In this document: piece by piece, positions 8,143 to 18,156 of the stretch
Layout: the number at the start of each line of letters is the position of its first letter
How positions within the stretch are numbered: position 1 is the stretch's first letter
Source: Candidatus Hadersleviella danica
GTDB taxonomy: Bacteria; Chloroflexota; Anaerolineae; Promineifilales; Promineifilaceae
Length of the DNA stretch: 64,000 bases
Assembly: GCA_016711405.1 (NCBI GenBank)
Contig: JADJSZ010000013.1
Span: 21,751-85,750, forward strand
Direction of reading: 5' to 3'
Translations under genes and position numbers: made by a program
Notes under the pieces: model-generated
Told to the model about the DNA's origin: nothing
What the model saw: only the letters and a program-made list of their open reading frames with translations
The model's database searches: none

Positions 8143-9145
8143 TTAAACGAGTGTTATCAGCCACTGTGCGGCCGTCCACCACCACCTGTTCCACCGTACA
8201 ACGGTGGCCAATAAACGCATTGCGCAGGATGGTGTTCGGGCCAATCACACAATCTTCGCCCACCACTGTTTCGCCCTGCAAATAGCTGTTGGGCCAGATG
8301 ATGGTATCTTGCCCGATTTGCACCTGTGGGTCAATGTAAGTTGTGGCGGGGTCAATAATCGTCACCCCATTGGCCAGCCAATAGTGCACAGTGCGGCGGC
8401 GAAAGGCGCGGTCTACAGCGATGAGTTCTGCGCGTGTGCCCGCTCCCAAACACTCGTCGGGGTCGTCGGTCAGGATGGCTTCCACCAAACGGCCGTCGCG
8501 CACGGCCGCTTCCACCACATCGGTCAGGTAATACTCCGTGTGACCATCGCGGGCGGTGCGGGGCGGGAGTTGGGGCAAGGTTTGCCACAGCCATGCGCCC
8601 TCAAAGCAATAAGCCCCCCCGTTTTGTTCAGTGATGGCTAATAAGTCGGCTGAATTCGGCCGTTGCCGCGCTTGCGCCGCTTCGACAATCTCGGTCACAC
8701 GGCCGTTGGCATCGCGCACAACGCGGCCGAAGGCGGAATCGGCCGTGCCGCGCACACTCATCAGCACCACGGCCGCGCCTGTTTGCGCTTGCCGCTCGGC
8801 CAAGCCCCGAATCGTCTCCGCCCGCAAGAGGGGCATATCGGCATAGCAGACGGCGACTTGGCTGGCACGCCCCGCCAACAGCGGCATGGCCATCTGGGTG
8901 GCGTGTCCTGTGCCCAGCTTCTCGGTTTGGGCGACGTATTGCCCCCGCTGGCCAAACAGGGCTTGGATTTGCTCGCCGCCTTCGCCAATGACTAGCACTG
9001 GGGGGTGCTGGCTAATGGCCACGGCCGCTTCAAACAGATGGGCGACCATCGGCGCACCACCAACGGCGTGTAAAATTTTCTGCTTTTTGGAGTTCATGCG
9101 AACCCCTTTGCCAGCGGCGAGAATGACAACGGCAAGGTCGAGCAT
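8123..9145 (-). CDS. GlmU-like nucleotidyltransferase with short left-handed beta-helix
   Basis: About 340 residues. The N-terminal 225 residues are a pyrophosphorylase domain with the signature LAAGKGVRM and the KILHAVGG continuation typical of GlmU N-acetylglucosamine-1-phosphate uridyltransferases. The C-terminus has only a few hexapeptide turns (VQIGQDTIIWPNSYLQG), so the acetyltransferase half of full GlmU (about 460 residues) is mostly missing. It probably makes a UDP- or other NDP-activated sugar for cell envelope or glycan synthesis. The frame is open further upstream through a tRNA, but the ATG at 9145 matches the family start. Heptad repeats abut it. Confidence 0.85.
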   Translation of the reverse strand: MLDLAVVILAAGKGVRMNSKKQKILHAVGGAPMVAHLFEAAVAISQHPPVLVIGEGGEQIQALFGQRGQYVAQTEKLGTGHATQMAMPLLAGRASQVAVCYADMPLLRAETIRGLAERQAQTGAAVVLMSVRGTADSAFGRVVRDANGRVTEIVEAAQARQRPNSADLLAITEQNGGAYCFEGAWLWQTLPQLPPRTARDGHTEYYLTDVVEAAVRDGRLVEAILTDDPDECLGAGTRAELIAVDRAFRRRTVHYWLANGVTIIDPATTYIDPQVQIGQDTIIWPNSYLQGETVVGEDCVIGPNTILRNAFIGHRCTVEQVVVDGRTVADNTRLSDSTRD

Positions 9146-9146
9146 G

Positions 9147-9240
9147 GGGATTGAAGGAATGCGGATTGGGGAATGCGGATTGCGGAATGACTGAGCGACT
9201 GACAGACTGACCGACTCAAAGACTACCCGACTATGTAAAT
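9147..9240. repeat. Heptad/octad repeat tract
   Basis: GGAATGCGGATT-type heptads are followed by GACTGACA-type octads between the GlmU-like start and the tRNA-Gln terminator. Confidence 0.7.
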
Positions 9241-9271
9241 AAAAAGTGCTGAGGAGATAATCCTCAGCACT
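9241..9271 (-). terminator. Terminator of tRNA-Gln
   Basis: On the minus strand GTGCTGAGGA pairs with TCCTCAGCAC around a 5-base loop and is followed by a T-run. Confidence 0.8.
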
Positions 9272-9276
9272 GGGAG

Positions 9277-9348
9277 CTAGGGCGGTAGGATTCGAACCTA
9301 CGAATGGTGGATTCAAAGTCCACTGCCTTACCGCTTGGCGACGCCCTA
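9277..9348 (-). tRNA. tRNA-Gln (anticodon UUG)
   Basis: A 72-nt cloverleaf with a 7-bp acceptor (TAGGGCG/CGCCCTA) and a T-loop GGTTCGAATCC. The anticodon stem GTGGA/TCCAC holds loop CTTTGAA, giving anticodon TTG. CCA is not encoded. A promoter and a terminator flank it. Confidence 0.93.
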
Positions 9349-9377
9349 ACAGCTTGTTTTCCAACGAAGCGAACGAA

Positions 9378-9406
9378 ATAATAACATAAGTTCGGCCGTG
9401 GGGCAA
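9378..9406 (-). promoter_or_regulatory. Promoter of tRNA-Gln
   Basis: TTGCCC (9406-9401) and TATTAT (9383-9378) are separated by 17 bp and end about 30 bp before the tRNA. Confidence 0.55.
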
Positions 9407-9547
9407 GAAATTTGTCAAAAGAGTTGTGCGTATCTTTGGAGGGGTATGGGACAGGGATACAATGAAGGTGGGCACAAGCGTAGTAGAGCGCAATGCGGGA
9501 TTGTTTTGCGCGAGGCAATCGTTTTGAGGGAACTTGATACAGAAAAA

Positions 9548-9571
9548 ACGGCTAAAGCCGCTACTACAAAC
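9548..9571. repeat. AACGGCTAAAGCCG dispersed repeat, copy 1
   Basis: ACGGCTaaAGCCGCTACTACAA nearly matches 55823-55845 (ACGGCTcaAGCCGCCACTACAA). It has a small internal stem (CGGCT/AGCCG). Confidence 0.6.
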
Positions 9572-9580
9572 GAGGTTTGT

Positions 9581-12055
9581 TTACTCGTTCCGGCGCAGGG
9601 GGAGGACGACGTGGAATTGGCTTCCCGGCATGGTGGCCTCGTCGTGGCCAACGCTTTCCACCCAAATATCGCCATTGTGGGCCAGCACAATGCCCCGCGC
9701 AATGGCCAAGCCCAGCCCCGGCCCGCCACCCTTAAATTTGGTTTTGCTGGTCGAGTGCAAAGCGACTTTACCAGTCTGATAAAACTTGGCAAAGATGAGT
9801 TCGTGGTGGTTGGGGTCTATGCCAATGCCTGTATCGTAGACGGTGATGTGGATCGCCTCACGGCCGTCGGGAAACTTGGGCGCCCGATGGCGATGGGGGT
9901 CGTACAGTTGCCCCGTAATCGTCACTGCACCCCCGTCGGGGGTGTATTTAATGGCGTTTAGCACCAGATGGCGGAACACTTTCATCAGCGCATCGGGGTC
10001 GCCTTCGATGGGCGGGATGCCATCCATGCCATCCACATAAAACTGTTGTTGGCGCTCTTTGAACGCCTCTTCCAGCCGCATCGTCACCGTTTCAATCAGT
10101 ACCCGCATCGAAACGGGTTCGGGGTAGATGCTCAGCTCTTGGTTGTCAATCTTGGCCACGTCGAGCATGTCGTTGACAATTTCGTGCATCCGCACCGCGC
10201 CCGAATAAATGCCATCTACCATTTGGCGGTAATAGTCGTTTTCCTTGAGCTTGCCATCGTGGCGCAAAATATCGCTGTACCCTTTCAGAATGGTCAGCGG
10301 GGTGCGGAGTTCGTGGGAGGCGACTTCGATGAAGTCGGATTTGGTGCGGTCGAGTTTTTCGAGGCGGTCATATGCCTCGGTCAATGCTTCGGTGCGTTGG
10401 GCGACTTCGTATTCGAGTTGTTGGTTGAACCGCTTGGTGCGGTTGTAGAGGCGGGCGTTTTGTAAGGCCACGGCCGCTTGTGCCGCGAAGGTGGTCGTTA
10501 AATCAATTTCGTCGTTGGTATACGGCTTGGCCACTTCTCGCGCCAACGAAAGCATCCCTGTCGCTTCATCGTTGACGAGGAGGGGCACGCCCAGCCACGC
10601 CCGCACACTGGGGAGCGTTTCCACGGCCGTCCAGTTGGGATAATTGGACACATCGGGAATGGCGAGGGGGGCTTTGGAATCGGCTAATTTGAGGAAAATG
10701 TCTTCCGAATCGCGGATGGGGATGCGAATATTTTGGGAGCCTTCGGGGAAGCCACGGGAGGCAACCATCTCAATGACATCTTGGCGATGGACGAAGACGG
10801 CCGCGCGATTAAACGGCACAATCGTCACCAAATTCTCCAAAATTAAATCCAAGACGGTATCCAACTCGATGGTGCTGGAGATGGCGGTTTGGATTTGGTT
10901 CATGGTCGCCGTCAACCGATAGCGCAGAACTTGGTCGCGGTAGAGCGTGGCATTGTTGATGGCGATAGAGACTTGGTCGGCCAGCGATTGCAACATGGAG
11001 AGGTTGTCGGCATTGAAACTCTCGACGCTGTAGCTTTGGATGTTGAGCACGCCCAGCAAACGGCCGCCCATCATCAGGGGAATGCCCGTTTCGGAGCGGA
11101 CATTGATGAGCATGTAGGGGTGGGGGGGGTATTTGTTGGCTTGGGTATCGGCTACGGCCACATAATGGTGGTGGCGGGCGGCCAAACTGATCACGTGTTC
11201 GCGGTGTAGGTCTAGCTGGGGTGGCTCGGCTTGGCTGGCGGGGCTAGGGTCGTATTGCGGCCGTGCTTCTGTGCGCAAGACCAGCTTTTGAGCCACCTCA
11301 TCCAACACAAAGATGCCGACATAGGCAAAGCCAAGCTGACTTTTGACAAGCTCCGCCACTTGGCTAAGAAGCGTATCCAAATCTAAAATGGCGGTGATGC
11401 GTTGCCCCACGCCCATGCTGGTGGCGAGTTGGGCGTATAAAAATTCGCGTTTGGCGTTGGTGCGTTTTAGCTCCTCTTGCACCTCAAATAGTTCATCGCG
11501 CCGCCGCTGGGATTTGAGGTGGGCCTCGAAGGAGGCGTTGACGGCCATCATCCAATCAATGCTGGTGACAAAGCTGGCGACGGCCAGCAGAAAGTTGACG
11601 ACGACGATGGGCAGTTCGGCGATTAAATCGGCCGTGTTGAGTGCCCCCATGTACCACAAAGCGGCCAACATGCACACCACCGACCCCGCCCACACCCGAA
11701 AACTGGCATCGGGCTTGAGGATGGTGCTACTGATAACAATTAAAAAGCTGAAGAGGAGGGGCAAGGCACTGCGCGGATTGCCATACATGCCATAATTAAA
11801 GGAAATTAGGAGCATGTGAACGACAATGAGGAGCAGACCCCCTTCCCATTGCCGTTCTTTGTGGGATAAATCCCACGACCATTTGCCCGCGCTAATTGAA
11901 AGAAAGATAGTAACCAATAAGCCAGCAAAGGAGGAGTCCACTTCGCGCTGGCCGATATAGGCCAAGGCACTAAACAGCACCGTAGCAAACACGGTGATGG
12001 GGACTACCAACGAGAGCGAATCGTTGCGAAGTTGCTGAGCGTAAAGGTCGCGCAT
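9581..12055 (-). CDS. Membrane sensor histidine kinase with two GAF domains
   Basis: An 824-residue protein. Residues about 15-170 hold six predicted membrane helices. They are followed by a short coiled segment, GAF 1 (about 215-380), GAF 2 (about 400-550), the phosphoacceptor domain with EVASHELRTPLT near residue 593, and the ATPase domain with VLNAIKYTPDGG, YDTGIGID and GPGLGLAIARGI. It should sense a membrane or cytoplasmic cue and pass phosphate to an unlinked regulator, since none is adjacent. The frame is intact over 2.4 kb, in contrast with many neighbours. Confidence 0.92.
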   Translation of the reverse strand: MRDLYAQQLRNDSLSLVVPITVFATVLFSALAYIGQREVDSSFAGLLVTIFLSISAGKWSWDLSHKERQWEGGLLLIVVHMLLISFNYGMYGNPRSALPLLFSFLIVISSTILKPDASFRVWAGSVVCMLAALWYMGALNTADLIAELPIVVVNFLLAVASFVTSIDWMMAVNASFEAHLKSQRRRDELFEVQEELKRTNAKREFLYAQLATSMGVGQRITAILDLDTLLSQVAELVKSQLGFAYVGIFVLDEVAQKLVLRTEARPQYDPSPASQAEPPQLDLHREHVISLAARHHHYVAVADTQANKYPPHPYMLINVRSETGIPLMMGGRLLGVLNIQSYSVESFNADNLSMLQSLADQVSIAINNATLYRDQVLRYRLTATMNQIQTAISSTIELDTVLDLILENLVTIVPFNRAAVFVHRQDVIEMVASRGFPEGSQNIRIPIRDSEDIFLKLADSKAPLAIPDVSNYPNWTAVETLPSVRAWLGVPLLVNDEATGMLSLAREVAKPYTNDEIDLTTTFAAQAAVALQNARLYNRTKRFNQQLEYEVAQRTEALTEAYDRLEKLDRTKSDFIEVASHELRTPLTILKGYSDILRHDGKLKENDYYRQMVDGIYSGAVRMHEIVNDMLDVAKIDNQELSIYPEPVSMRVLIETVTMRLEEAFKERQQQFYVDGMDGIPPIEGDPDALMKVFRHLVLNAIKYTPDGGAVTITGQLYDPHRHRAPKFPDGREAIHITVYDTGIGIDPNHHELIFAKFYQTGKVALHSTSKTKFKGGGPGLGLAIARGIVLAHNGDIWVESVGHDEATMPGSQFHVVLPLRRNE

Positions 12056-12069
12056 CGGTAGGAGAGGGC

Positions 12070-12146
12070 AGGTTATTTGTTATTCGTTATTGGGTAGTCA
12101 CTAATAACCAGTAACGAATAACGAGTAACCAGTAATCAGTAACCAA
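12070..12146. repeat. GTAACCA heptad tract
   Basis: Degenerate GTAACGA/GTAACCA/GTAATCA units fill the spacer upstream of the kinase. The rest of the 290-bp gap to 12345 shows no gene. Confidence 0.7.
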
Positions 12147-12345
12147 ATTGGGCAATTGTAACAAATTTTAATGGTAAGAGTATGGGGGATTTGTTAGGGG
12201 GTGGTCTTTTTACGCAAATTGCACGGCCGCAAGGGGTGAAGGGACGGGTTGGGGAGTGGCCAATGAGATTTGTGGTTTGTCCCCTATGCTCATTTTGGGG
12301 TAAAAATGCACCTTCCATTATTCATACGCCCTTTCTGAGGAGGTA

Positions 12346-12693
12346 ATGATGACCCTTTTTGCCAAGATTATTGCGGGGGAGATTCCCGCCCAAATTGTGT
12401 ACCAAGATGAGTTGGTGACGGCCTTTCGCGATATTGCGCCCCAAGCCCCGACCCATATTTTGATTGTGCCGAACAAAGCCATCGCGACGGTGAATGATGT
12501 CACGGCCACTGACGAACCCGCCCTCGGCCGTTTGTTCACCGTGGCCCAAAAGCTGGCCGCCCAAGAAGGCATTGCCGAAGGGGGATATCGGCTGATTGTC
12601 AACTGCAACCGGGATGGGGGGCAAGAGGTGTTTCACCTGCACATGCACCTTCTCGGCGGCCGTCGCTTGGGTGCAATGTTGCGGGGGGAATAA
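12346..12693 (+). CDS. HIT-family (HinT-like) nucleotide hydrolase
   Basis: A 115-residue HIT protein with the histidine triad HLHMHLLGG near the C-terminus and the N-terminal FAKIIAGEIPA start typical of the HINT branch. Such proteins hydrolyse adenosine phosphoramidates and related AMP conjugates. The ribosome site GAGGAGG is strong. ATG codons at 12346 and 12349 are equally possible. The AIG2-like gene follows after a heptad repeat spacer. Confidence 0.9.
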   Translation: MMTLFAKIIAGEIPAQIVYQDELVTAFRDIAPQAPTHILIVPNKAIATVNDVTATDEPALGRLFTVAQKLAAQEGIAEGGYRLIVNCNRDGGQEVFHLHMHLLGGRRLGAMLRGE

Positions 12694-12699
12694 GAAGAG

Positions 12700-12765
12700 A
12701 GAAAAGGGAAGAGAGAAGAGCGGTCAGTAACCAGTAACCAGTAACGAATAACCAATAACTTTCCT
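12700..12765. repeat. GTAACCA heptad tract abutting a start codon
   Basis: Units such as CAGTAAC, CGAATAAC and CAATAAC run almost to the ATG at 12766, leaving no ribosome site. Confidence 0.7.
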
Positions 12766-13254
12766 ATGCGTTTGCCACTTTTCGTTTACGGCACGTTGAT
12801 ACCGGGACAACCGAATGACCATTATGTGGCGGCGCATCTTCTGGCGCAGGAGCCAGCGTGGTTTGCCCACGGCCGCCTCTACACCTTTGAGACATTTCCC
12901 ATGCTGATTGAAACGGCCGAGGGGCAACCCATCCACGGCCGTTTGCTCACCCTGAACCCAGTCACCTATGATGCTGTTTTGCAACAGTTGGACGAGTTAG
13001 AGGAGTATGACCCCGCTGACGAGACCAACAGCCCCTATTTGCGCCGCCAGCGCGAAGTGCAGACGGCCGACGGCCGTACCCACACCGCATGGGTCTACCT
13101 CGGCCAGCCCCACTTCGTTACATTCGGCTTGCCCCACATCCCCAGCGGGGATTGGGTGCAACACACGGCCGAACAAGCCAACCAAGACAGCATGGCCGCA
13201 TGGTGGCAAACCCACGGTGTCAAGTTGCTATTTGGCCAAAAGGGGGAAGAATAG
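12766..13254 (+). CDS. Gamma-glutamylcyclotransferase-like (AIG2) protein
   Basis: A 162-residue protein of the AIG2/GGCT fold, recognised by the N-terminal FVYGTL substrate loop and the later LDELEEYDP stretch carrying the catalytic-type glutamate. Members cyclise gamma-glutamyl amines or dipeptides; the exact substrate cannot be told. No signal peptide is seen. The start codon follows a repeat array without a Shine-Dalgarno sequence. Confidence 0.85.
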   Translation: MRLPLFVYGTLIPGQPNDHYVAAHLLAQEPAWFAHGRLYTFETFPMLIETAEGQPIHGRLLTLNPVTYDAVLQQLDELEEYDPADETNSPYLRRQREVQTADGRTHTAWVYLGQPHFVTFGLPHIPSGDWVQHTAEQANQDSMAAWWQTHGVKLLFGQKGEE

Positions 13255-13412
13255 TGGTTAGTGGTTAGTGGTTAGTGGCTAGTGGTTAGTGAGTAGTGAG
13301 TGAGTAGTTTCTCCTTTGCTCCCCTGCTCCTCCGCTCCCCTGCTCCCCCACCTCCCCACCCCGCGCTCCCATTCACAATTAACCATTCACCATTCCCAAT
13401 TCACAATTAAAA
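13252..13412. repeat. AGTGGTT heptads, CTGCTCCC octads and TTCACAATT units
   Basis: Three repeat families follow one another in the spacer between the AIG2-like and phosphofructokinase genes. No gene is present. Confidence 0.75.
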
Positions 13413-13416
13413 CGCT

Positions 13417-15659
13417 ATGACAACCAAAAGAATCGGTGTTCTCACAAGTGGGGGCGATGCGCCGGGGATGAACGCGGCCGTGCGCGCCGTCGTTCGCACG
13501 GCGCTGGATAAAGGCACAGAAATTTACGCCATTTACGAAGGCTACCAAGGCATGGTAGACGGCGGCCAATACATTCGGCCGTTGGATTGGTACGACGTGG
13601 GCGGCATTTTGCACAAGGGCGGCACTGTCATTGGCAGTGCGCGATGTATGGAGTTCCGCGCCCGCGAAGGGCGGCTGAAAGCGGCCTATAACCTCCTCCA
13701 AAACGACATTAGTGCCCTGATTGTCATTGGGGGAGATGGGAGCCTGACGGGGGCGAATATTCTGAAGCAAGAGTGGCCCGATTTGCTGGCCGAACTTGTC
13801 GAAACGCGCCAAGTAACGGCCGAACGCGCCGCCGAACACGCCTATCTGGCTATTGCGGGGCTGGTTGGCTCCATAGACAACGACGTATGCGGCACGGATA
13901 TCACCATTGGGGCCGACACCGCCCTGCACCGCATCACCAACGCCATAGATGCGATTACGGACACGGCCGCCAGCCACCAACGCTCCTTCGTGGTCGAAGT
14001 AATGGGGCGCGGTTGTGGCTATTTGGCGCTGATGAGCGCCCTCGCCACGGCCGCCGACTGGGTGCTTATCCCCGAAAGCCCGCCCGATGTGGCCAGTTGG
14101 GAAGAGAAAATGTGCGAAGTGCTCCACCAAGGGCGGCTGATGGGACGGCGCGACAGCATCGTCGTGGTGGCGGAGGGGGCGCAAGACCGCAACGGCAAAC
14201 ACATTTCCAGCGACGATGTGAAGCGGGTGCTGGAGGAGCGGTTGGGCGAAGATACGCGGGTGACGATTTTGGGGCATTTGCAACGCGGCGGCTCGCCCAG
14301 TGCGTTTGACCGCAATTTAAGCACACTGTTGGGGGTGGAAGCTGTTAAGGCGGTGCTGGAAGCCACGGCCGAAACGCCCGCCATGCTCATCGGCATTGTC
14401 GGCAACAAAATTACGCGCACCCCCCTGGTGGAGGCGCTCGCTCAGACCGAGGCGGTGCGCGAAGCCATCAAACAGCGCGATTACAAAACGGCCATTAGTT
14501 TGCGCGGGCAGGGGTTTGTGGAGGCGTTCCAGACGGTGCGGACGCTGGTGCGGGCACGGCCGCATGGCGTGGCGAAGGGCAACGGCCGTTGCGGATTGGC
14601 GTGCTCAATGCGGGCGCACCTTCGCCGGGCATGAATACGGCCGTGCGAGCGGCCGTGCGCCTTGGCGAAGACCGGGGGCACAGCATGATTGTTTTCACCA
14701 ACGGCTTCAAGGGTCTCATCAACAACGAGGCCGAAGAAGTGAACTGGATGAGCGTCAATGGCTGGGCACCCGTGGGCGGCTCTTTCTTAGGCACAAGCCG
14801 GGTGAACCTGAAGGGTAGCGATTTCTACACGATTGCCCGCAACTTAGAAGAACATCGGCTGGATGGGTTGCTGATTATTGGCGGGTGGTCGGGCTATAAG
14901 GCGGCGATGGAGATGCACGACAGGCGGCACAACTTCCCCGCCTTCAACATTCCCATGATTTGCTTGCCCGCCACGATTGACAACGACTTGCCCGGCGCGG
15001 AATTAAGTGTGGGGGCAGATACGGCACTCAATTCGATTGTGGAGGCGGTGGATAAGATTAAACAATCGGCCGTGGCCAGCCGGCGCGTGTTTGTGGTGGA
15101 GGTGATGGGGAGCAATTGTGGCTATTTGGCGCTGATGGGCGCGTTGGCCACGGGCGCAGAGCGGGTTTACTTGCCCGAAGAAGGGGTCAGCCTGAAGGAT
15201 TTGCGCTCGGATGTGAAGAAATTGCTGGATGGTTTTAAGCGAGGCAAGCGGCTGGGGGTGATGTTGCGGAGCGAACGCGCCAACGAGACGTATACGACGG
15301 CTTTTATGTCGGCTTTGTTTGAGGAGGAGGGCAAAGATGTGTTTGATGTGCGCCAAGCTATCTTGGGGCATATTCAGCAGGGCGGCAATCCCAGCCCGTT
15401 CGACCGGATTCAGGCGACGCGCTTGGCGAAGAAGTGCATTGGCTTCATCGAGGAGCAGGCGGAATCGGAGGAGCCGTATAGTGCGTGTATTGGGTTGTTG
15501 AGCGGCCGTTATCGGTTCACCAACTTGGAGGATGTGCCGCGCATGTTTGATGAGCAAGCGTTGCGGCCGAAGAAGCAGTGGTGGCTGGAATTGCGCCCCA
15601 TCGCCCACATTCTCTCCCAGCCGGGGGCAAACTTTAACAAGCAGAATGGGGACGAGTAG
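13417..15659 (+). CDS. Tandem-domain 6-phosphofructokinase (one frameshift)
   Basis: Two phosphofructokinase domains follow each other. The first (about 390 residues) has GVLTSGGDAPGMNA, the ATP-loop GGDGSLTGA and the sugar-binding SIDNDVCGTD. The second (about 355 residues) starts GVLNAGAPSPGMNTA and carries ATIDNDLPG, but GGWSGYKAA replaces GGDGS, so it is probably regulatory as in eukaryotic-type enzymes. They lie in different frames. One base, likely an A near 14583, restores a single protein of about 747 residues (RPLRIGVLNAG). It catalyses fructose-6-phosphate phosphorylation in glycolysis, at least through the first half. A fused rather than split gene is inferred, because no start with a ribosome site exists for the second half. 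Confidence 0.85.
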
Positions 15660-15789
15660 AGAGAGAAGAGGGAGCAGGGGAGCAGGGGAGCAGGGGGAGA
15701 TTTATTAGAACAAGCTCTTTGCGTCCCTTGCGTCTTTGCGTCCCTTTGACAATCTGCCACCTTGCTTCGTTCCTACGCGGGGGCACCCG

Positions 15790-16040
15790 TCCTACATGGT
15801 CGGCAACCGTTCCTACACGGTCGGTCGGCAACCGTTCCTACGCGGTCGGCAACCGTTCCTACGCGGTCGGCAACCGTCCCTACGCGGTCGGCAACCGTTC
15901 CTACGGTCGGCAACCGTTCCTGGTCGGCAACCTTTCCTACGCGGTCGGCAACCGTTCCCGGGTCGGCACCCTGCACGCGGTCGGCAGACCCGTTCCCTAC
16001 GCGGTCGGCAACCGTTCCCGTTCCCTACGCGGTGATTATC
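15790..16040. repeat. 21-bp tandem repeat array
   Basis: About ten copies of a 21-bp unit containing GTCGGCAACCGTTCCTACG, some shortened or with TTCCCG variants. It lies between the phosphofructokinase and glycosyltransferase genes, in a 530-bp stretch without a gene. The unit length is a multiple of both 3 and 7. There are no spacers, so this is not a CRISPR array. Confidence 0.85.
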
Positions 16041-16186
16041 CGTTCCTACGGGGTTGTCCTTTTGTAGGGGTAGGCCTTGTGCCTACCCTCCCGCCTCATA
16101 ATGCCCAGAGGTCTGGGCAACCACAAGGGTTGCCCCTACAGGCCGCATTAATTCACAATTCACAATTCACAATTCCCAATTCCCCC
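16040..16186. repeat. GGGCAACC...GGTTGCCC dispersed inverted repeat and TTCACAA heptads
   Basis: GGGCAACCACAAGGGTTGCC, with flanking GTAGGGG units, recurs near 63625-63660. TTCACAA/TTCCCAA heptads then run to the start of the next gene. Confidence 0.65.
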
Positions 16187-18086
16187 TTGTCTAACAAAAC
16201 ATGGTTTGCACTCATCATAGGGGGGGTAACGGCCGTGCTTGTCGCCCTGATTTTGAGCGATGCGTGGCCCTATTTGCGCGGGCCAGCGCCCGACACGGCC
16301 GAGTGGGCGTGGCCATTTGGCTTGCGCCCCGTGGCGCGGTGGTGGGCGGCTGGGGGAGCCGCGCTGGGGTTGTGGGGCACGGCCGTGTGGTGGGGCAAAC
16401 AAACCCAGCGCACCGTCTGGCCGCTCATCTGGCTGATGGGGTGGCAGTTCGCCTTGCAAGTGGGGTTGGTGTACGCCGCCAACTCTGCTGTAAGCACGGA
16501 ACTCATCGCCCGCGCCTATGCGCCCGTGACGGCTGGCTATTTTGCCGACACCATTGCCCAAACGGAAACGGGGGGAGCCAGCCAATTTTTGGCCAACTAT
16601 CCCGCCCAAATGCCCCATTTCCCCTCGGAACACATGCGCACCCATCCGCCGGGGTTGCCCCTGCTGAATTGGGCGGCCGTGGCCCTCATGGGCAAGTTCC
16701 CGCGCACGGCCGAGGGGCTGGCCCCGGCCGTGTGGCACGGCCGTTGCACCGATTTATGGCTGGTGGATCGGCCCGCCTCGGTGGCGGCGGGTTTGTGGCT
16801 GGTGGCATGGCTTCCCTTGCTGGTGGCAACCACCACTTTGCCGCTGGGCTACGCCGTGGGCAAGCATTTGCTGGGCGATGAGGGGCAGGCCAAGCTGGCG
16901 GCCGTGTTGGCGGGAACCATCCCCGCCTTGCTCCTCTTCGCCCCCATTACGGATCAGTTGTATGCGCCGTTGGGGTTGGTTGCTGTATTGTTTCTGTGCA
17001 AAGCAGGGGGCAGGGGAGCAGGGGAGCAGGGGGGACTGTCTCCCTCTGCCCCTCTGCCCTCCGCTCCCTTCGTATTTCTTCCTCGCTGGCCTCACCCTCT
17101 CCCTGCTCACCTTCCTGAGCATTGGGAACGGGGCGTTGGCGGTGGCATTGGGGTTGTGGATGGGGTGGCGGTGGTGGGACAACAAGAACTCTGGCTGGCA
17201 AATAGTGGGGCAGATGGCGGCGGCCGTGTTGGGTGGGCTAAGCCTGTGGCTGGTGTATTGGTTGGGCTGGGGTGTGCCGCCGTGGGCTATTGTGCAAGAG
17301 GGGCTAAACCAACATTACGCGTTGGTGACAAGCCAAAGGCGGTATGAGTGGTGGCTGGTGTGGAATGGGGTGGATTTATTTTTGTTTGGGGGCTGGGTGT
17401 GGGTGTTGGCCATCGGCCGCAAACAAGCGACGGGCACGGAGAGCGGCCGTTTGTTCACGGCCGCCCTCGTCATGTTCCTGCTCCTCAACTTGTCGGGGTC
17501 GGCGCGGGGGGAGGTGGGGCGGTTGTGGCTGATGGGGATGCCGTTGTTGGTGGTTTCGGCCGTGGGCGGCCTTGCGGGGCGCGTGGCACGGCCGATGGCC
17601 ATTTTGACGGCCGTGCATCTTGCCCTCGCCTTGGCCATTGGCTGGGGCTGGCCACTCGTTGCGCCTGTCTTGGTGGAGGCGCAACGGCCGTCCATGCCCC
17701 TCTTCACCCCCACCCCGCCGCTGGCCATGCCCTTGGCCGATGGCTTGCTGTTGCAGGGGTACGAACTCCAGCAGAGCGAAACGCAACTCCAGCTAACGTT
17801 GGCATGGCAAGCGGAGGGGTTGATAAGTCGGCCGTATACCGTCCTGAACCACCTCATTAACGCAGCGGGGGAGCTGGTGGCGCAGGCGGATGGTTGGGCG
17901 GGGCAGGGGCAATGGCCGCCGACTTGTTGGGAAGCGGGGGAGGCTGTGACGGATGCGTTTGTGGTGGATGTCACGGCCGTGCCGAGCGGCCGTTATCGCC
18001 TCTACACGGGTTTGTACGATGCGCGGGATGGTTCTCGGCCCCGTGACCCTGTTTTTTTGGAAGAGGTGGTCATTGGCGAGCCATAA
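16187..18086 (+). CDS. GT-C type membrane glycosyltransferase interrupted by a repeat tract
   Basis: A polytopic protein resembling family 39 glycosyltransferases, which use lipid-linked sugars at the outer membrane face. Many hydrophobic helices are followed by a soluble C-terminal beta domain of about 110 residues, also present in the proteins at 19648 and 39271. A TTG at 16187 is the likely start; the longer upstream frame only translates the 21-bp repeats. The frame changes near 17005-17085, where a CTGCTCC-type octad tract sits between VLFLC and SYFFLAGLTLS. The insertion may be real invasion by the repeat, with a length not divisible by three, or a consensus error in it. Confidence 0.7.
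17005..17075. repeat. Octad repeat tract inside a coding sequence
   Basis: GCAGGGGA-type units, then CCTCTGCC-type units in the opposite sense, interrupt the glycosyltransferase frame between two membrane helices. Confidence 0.7.
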
Positions 18087-18114
18087 ACGGGACAATTCAA
18101 CCTGTTGCTCCCAA

Positions 18115-18147
18115 TAAAAAAGCTACCCTGTTGCAGGGTAGCTTTTC
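18115..18147. terminator. Bidirectional terminator between glycosyltransferase and tRNA-His
   Basis: AGCTACCCTG pairs with CAGGGTAGCT around TTG, with an A-run before and a T-run after. Confidence 0.85.
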
Positions 18148-18156
18148 TTTGTTTAG

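Noticed and set aside
9146..9493. N-terminal extension of the GlmU-like gene
   Set aside because: It runs across tRNA-Gln and a repeat tract; the family start is the ATG at 9145.
15790..16040. Possible CRISPR array
   Set aside because: Units are contiguous with no spacers and there are no cas genes.
15719..16186. Long upstream extension of the glycosyltransferase frame through the 21-bp repeats
   Set aside because: It only translates repeats, has no ribosome site and no family similarity; a TTG at 16187 next to the first membrane helix is preferred.
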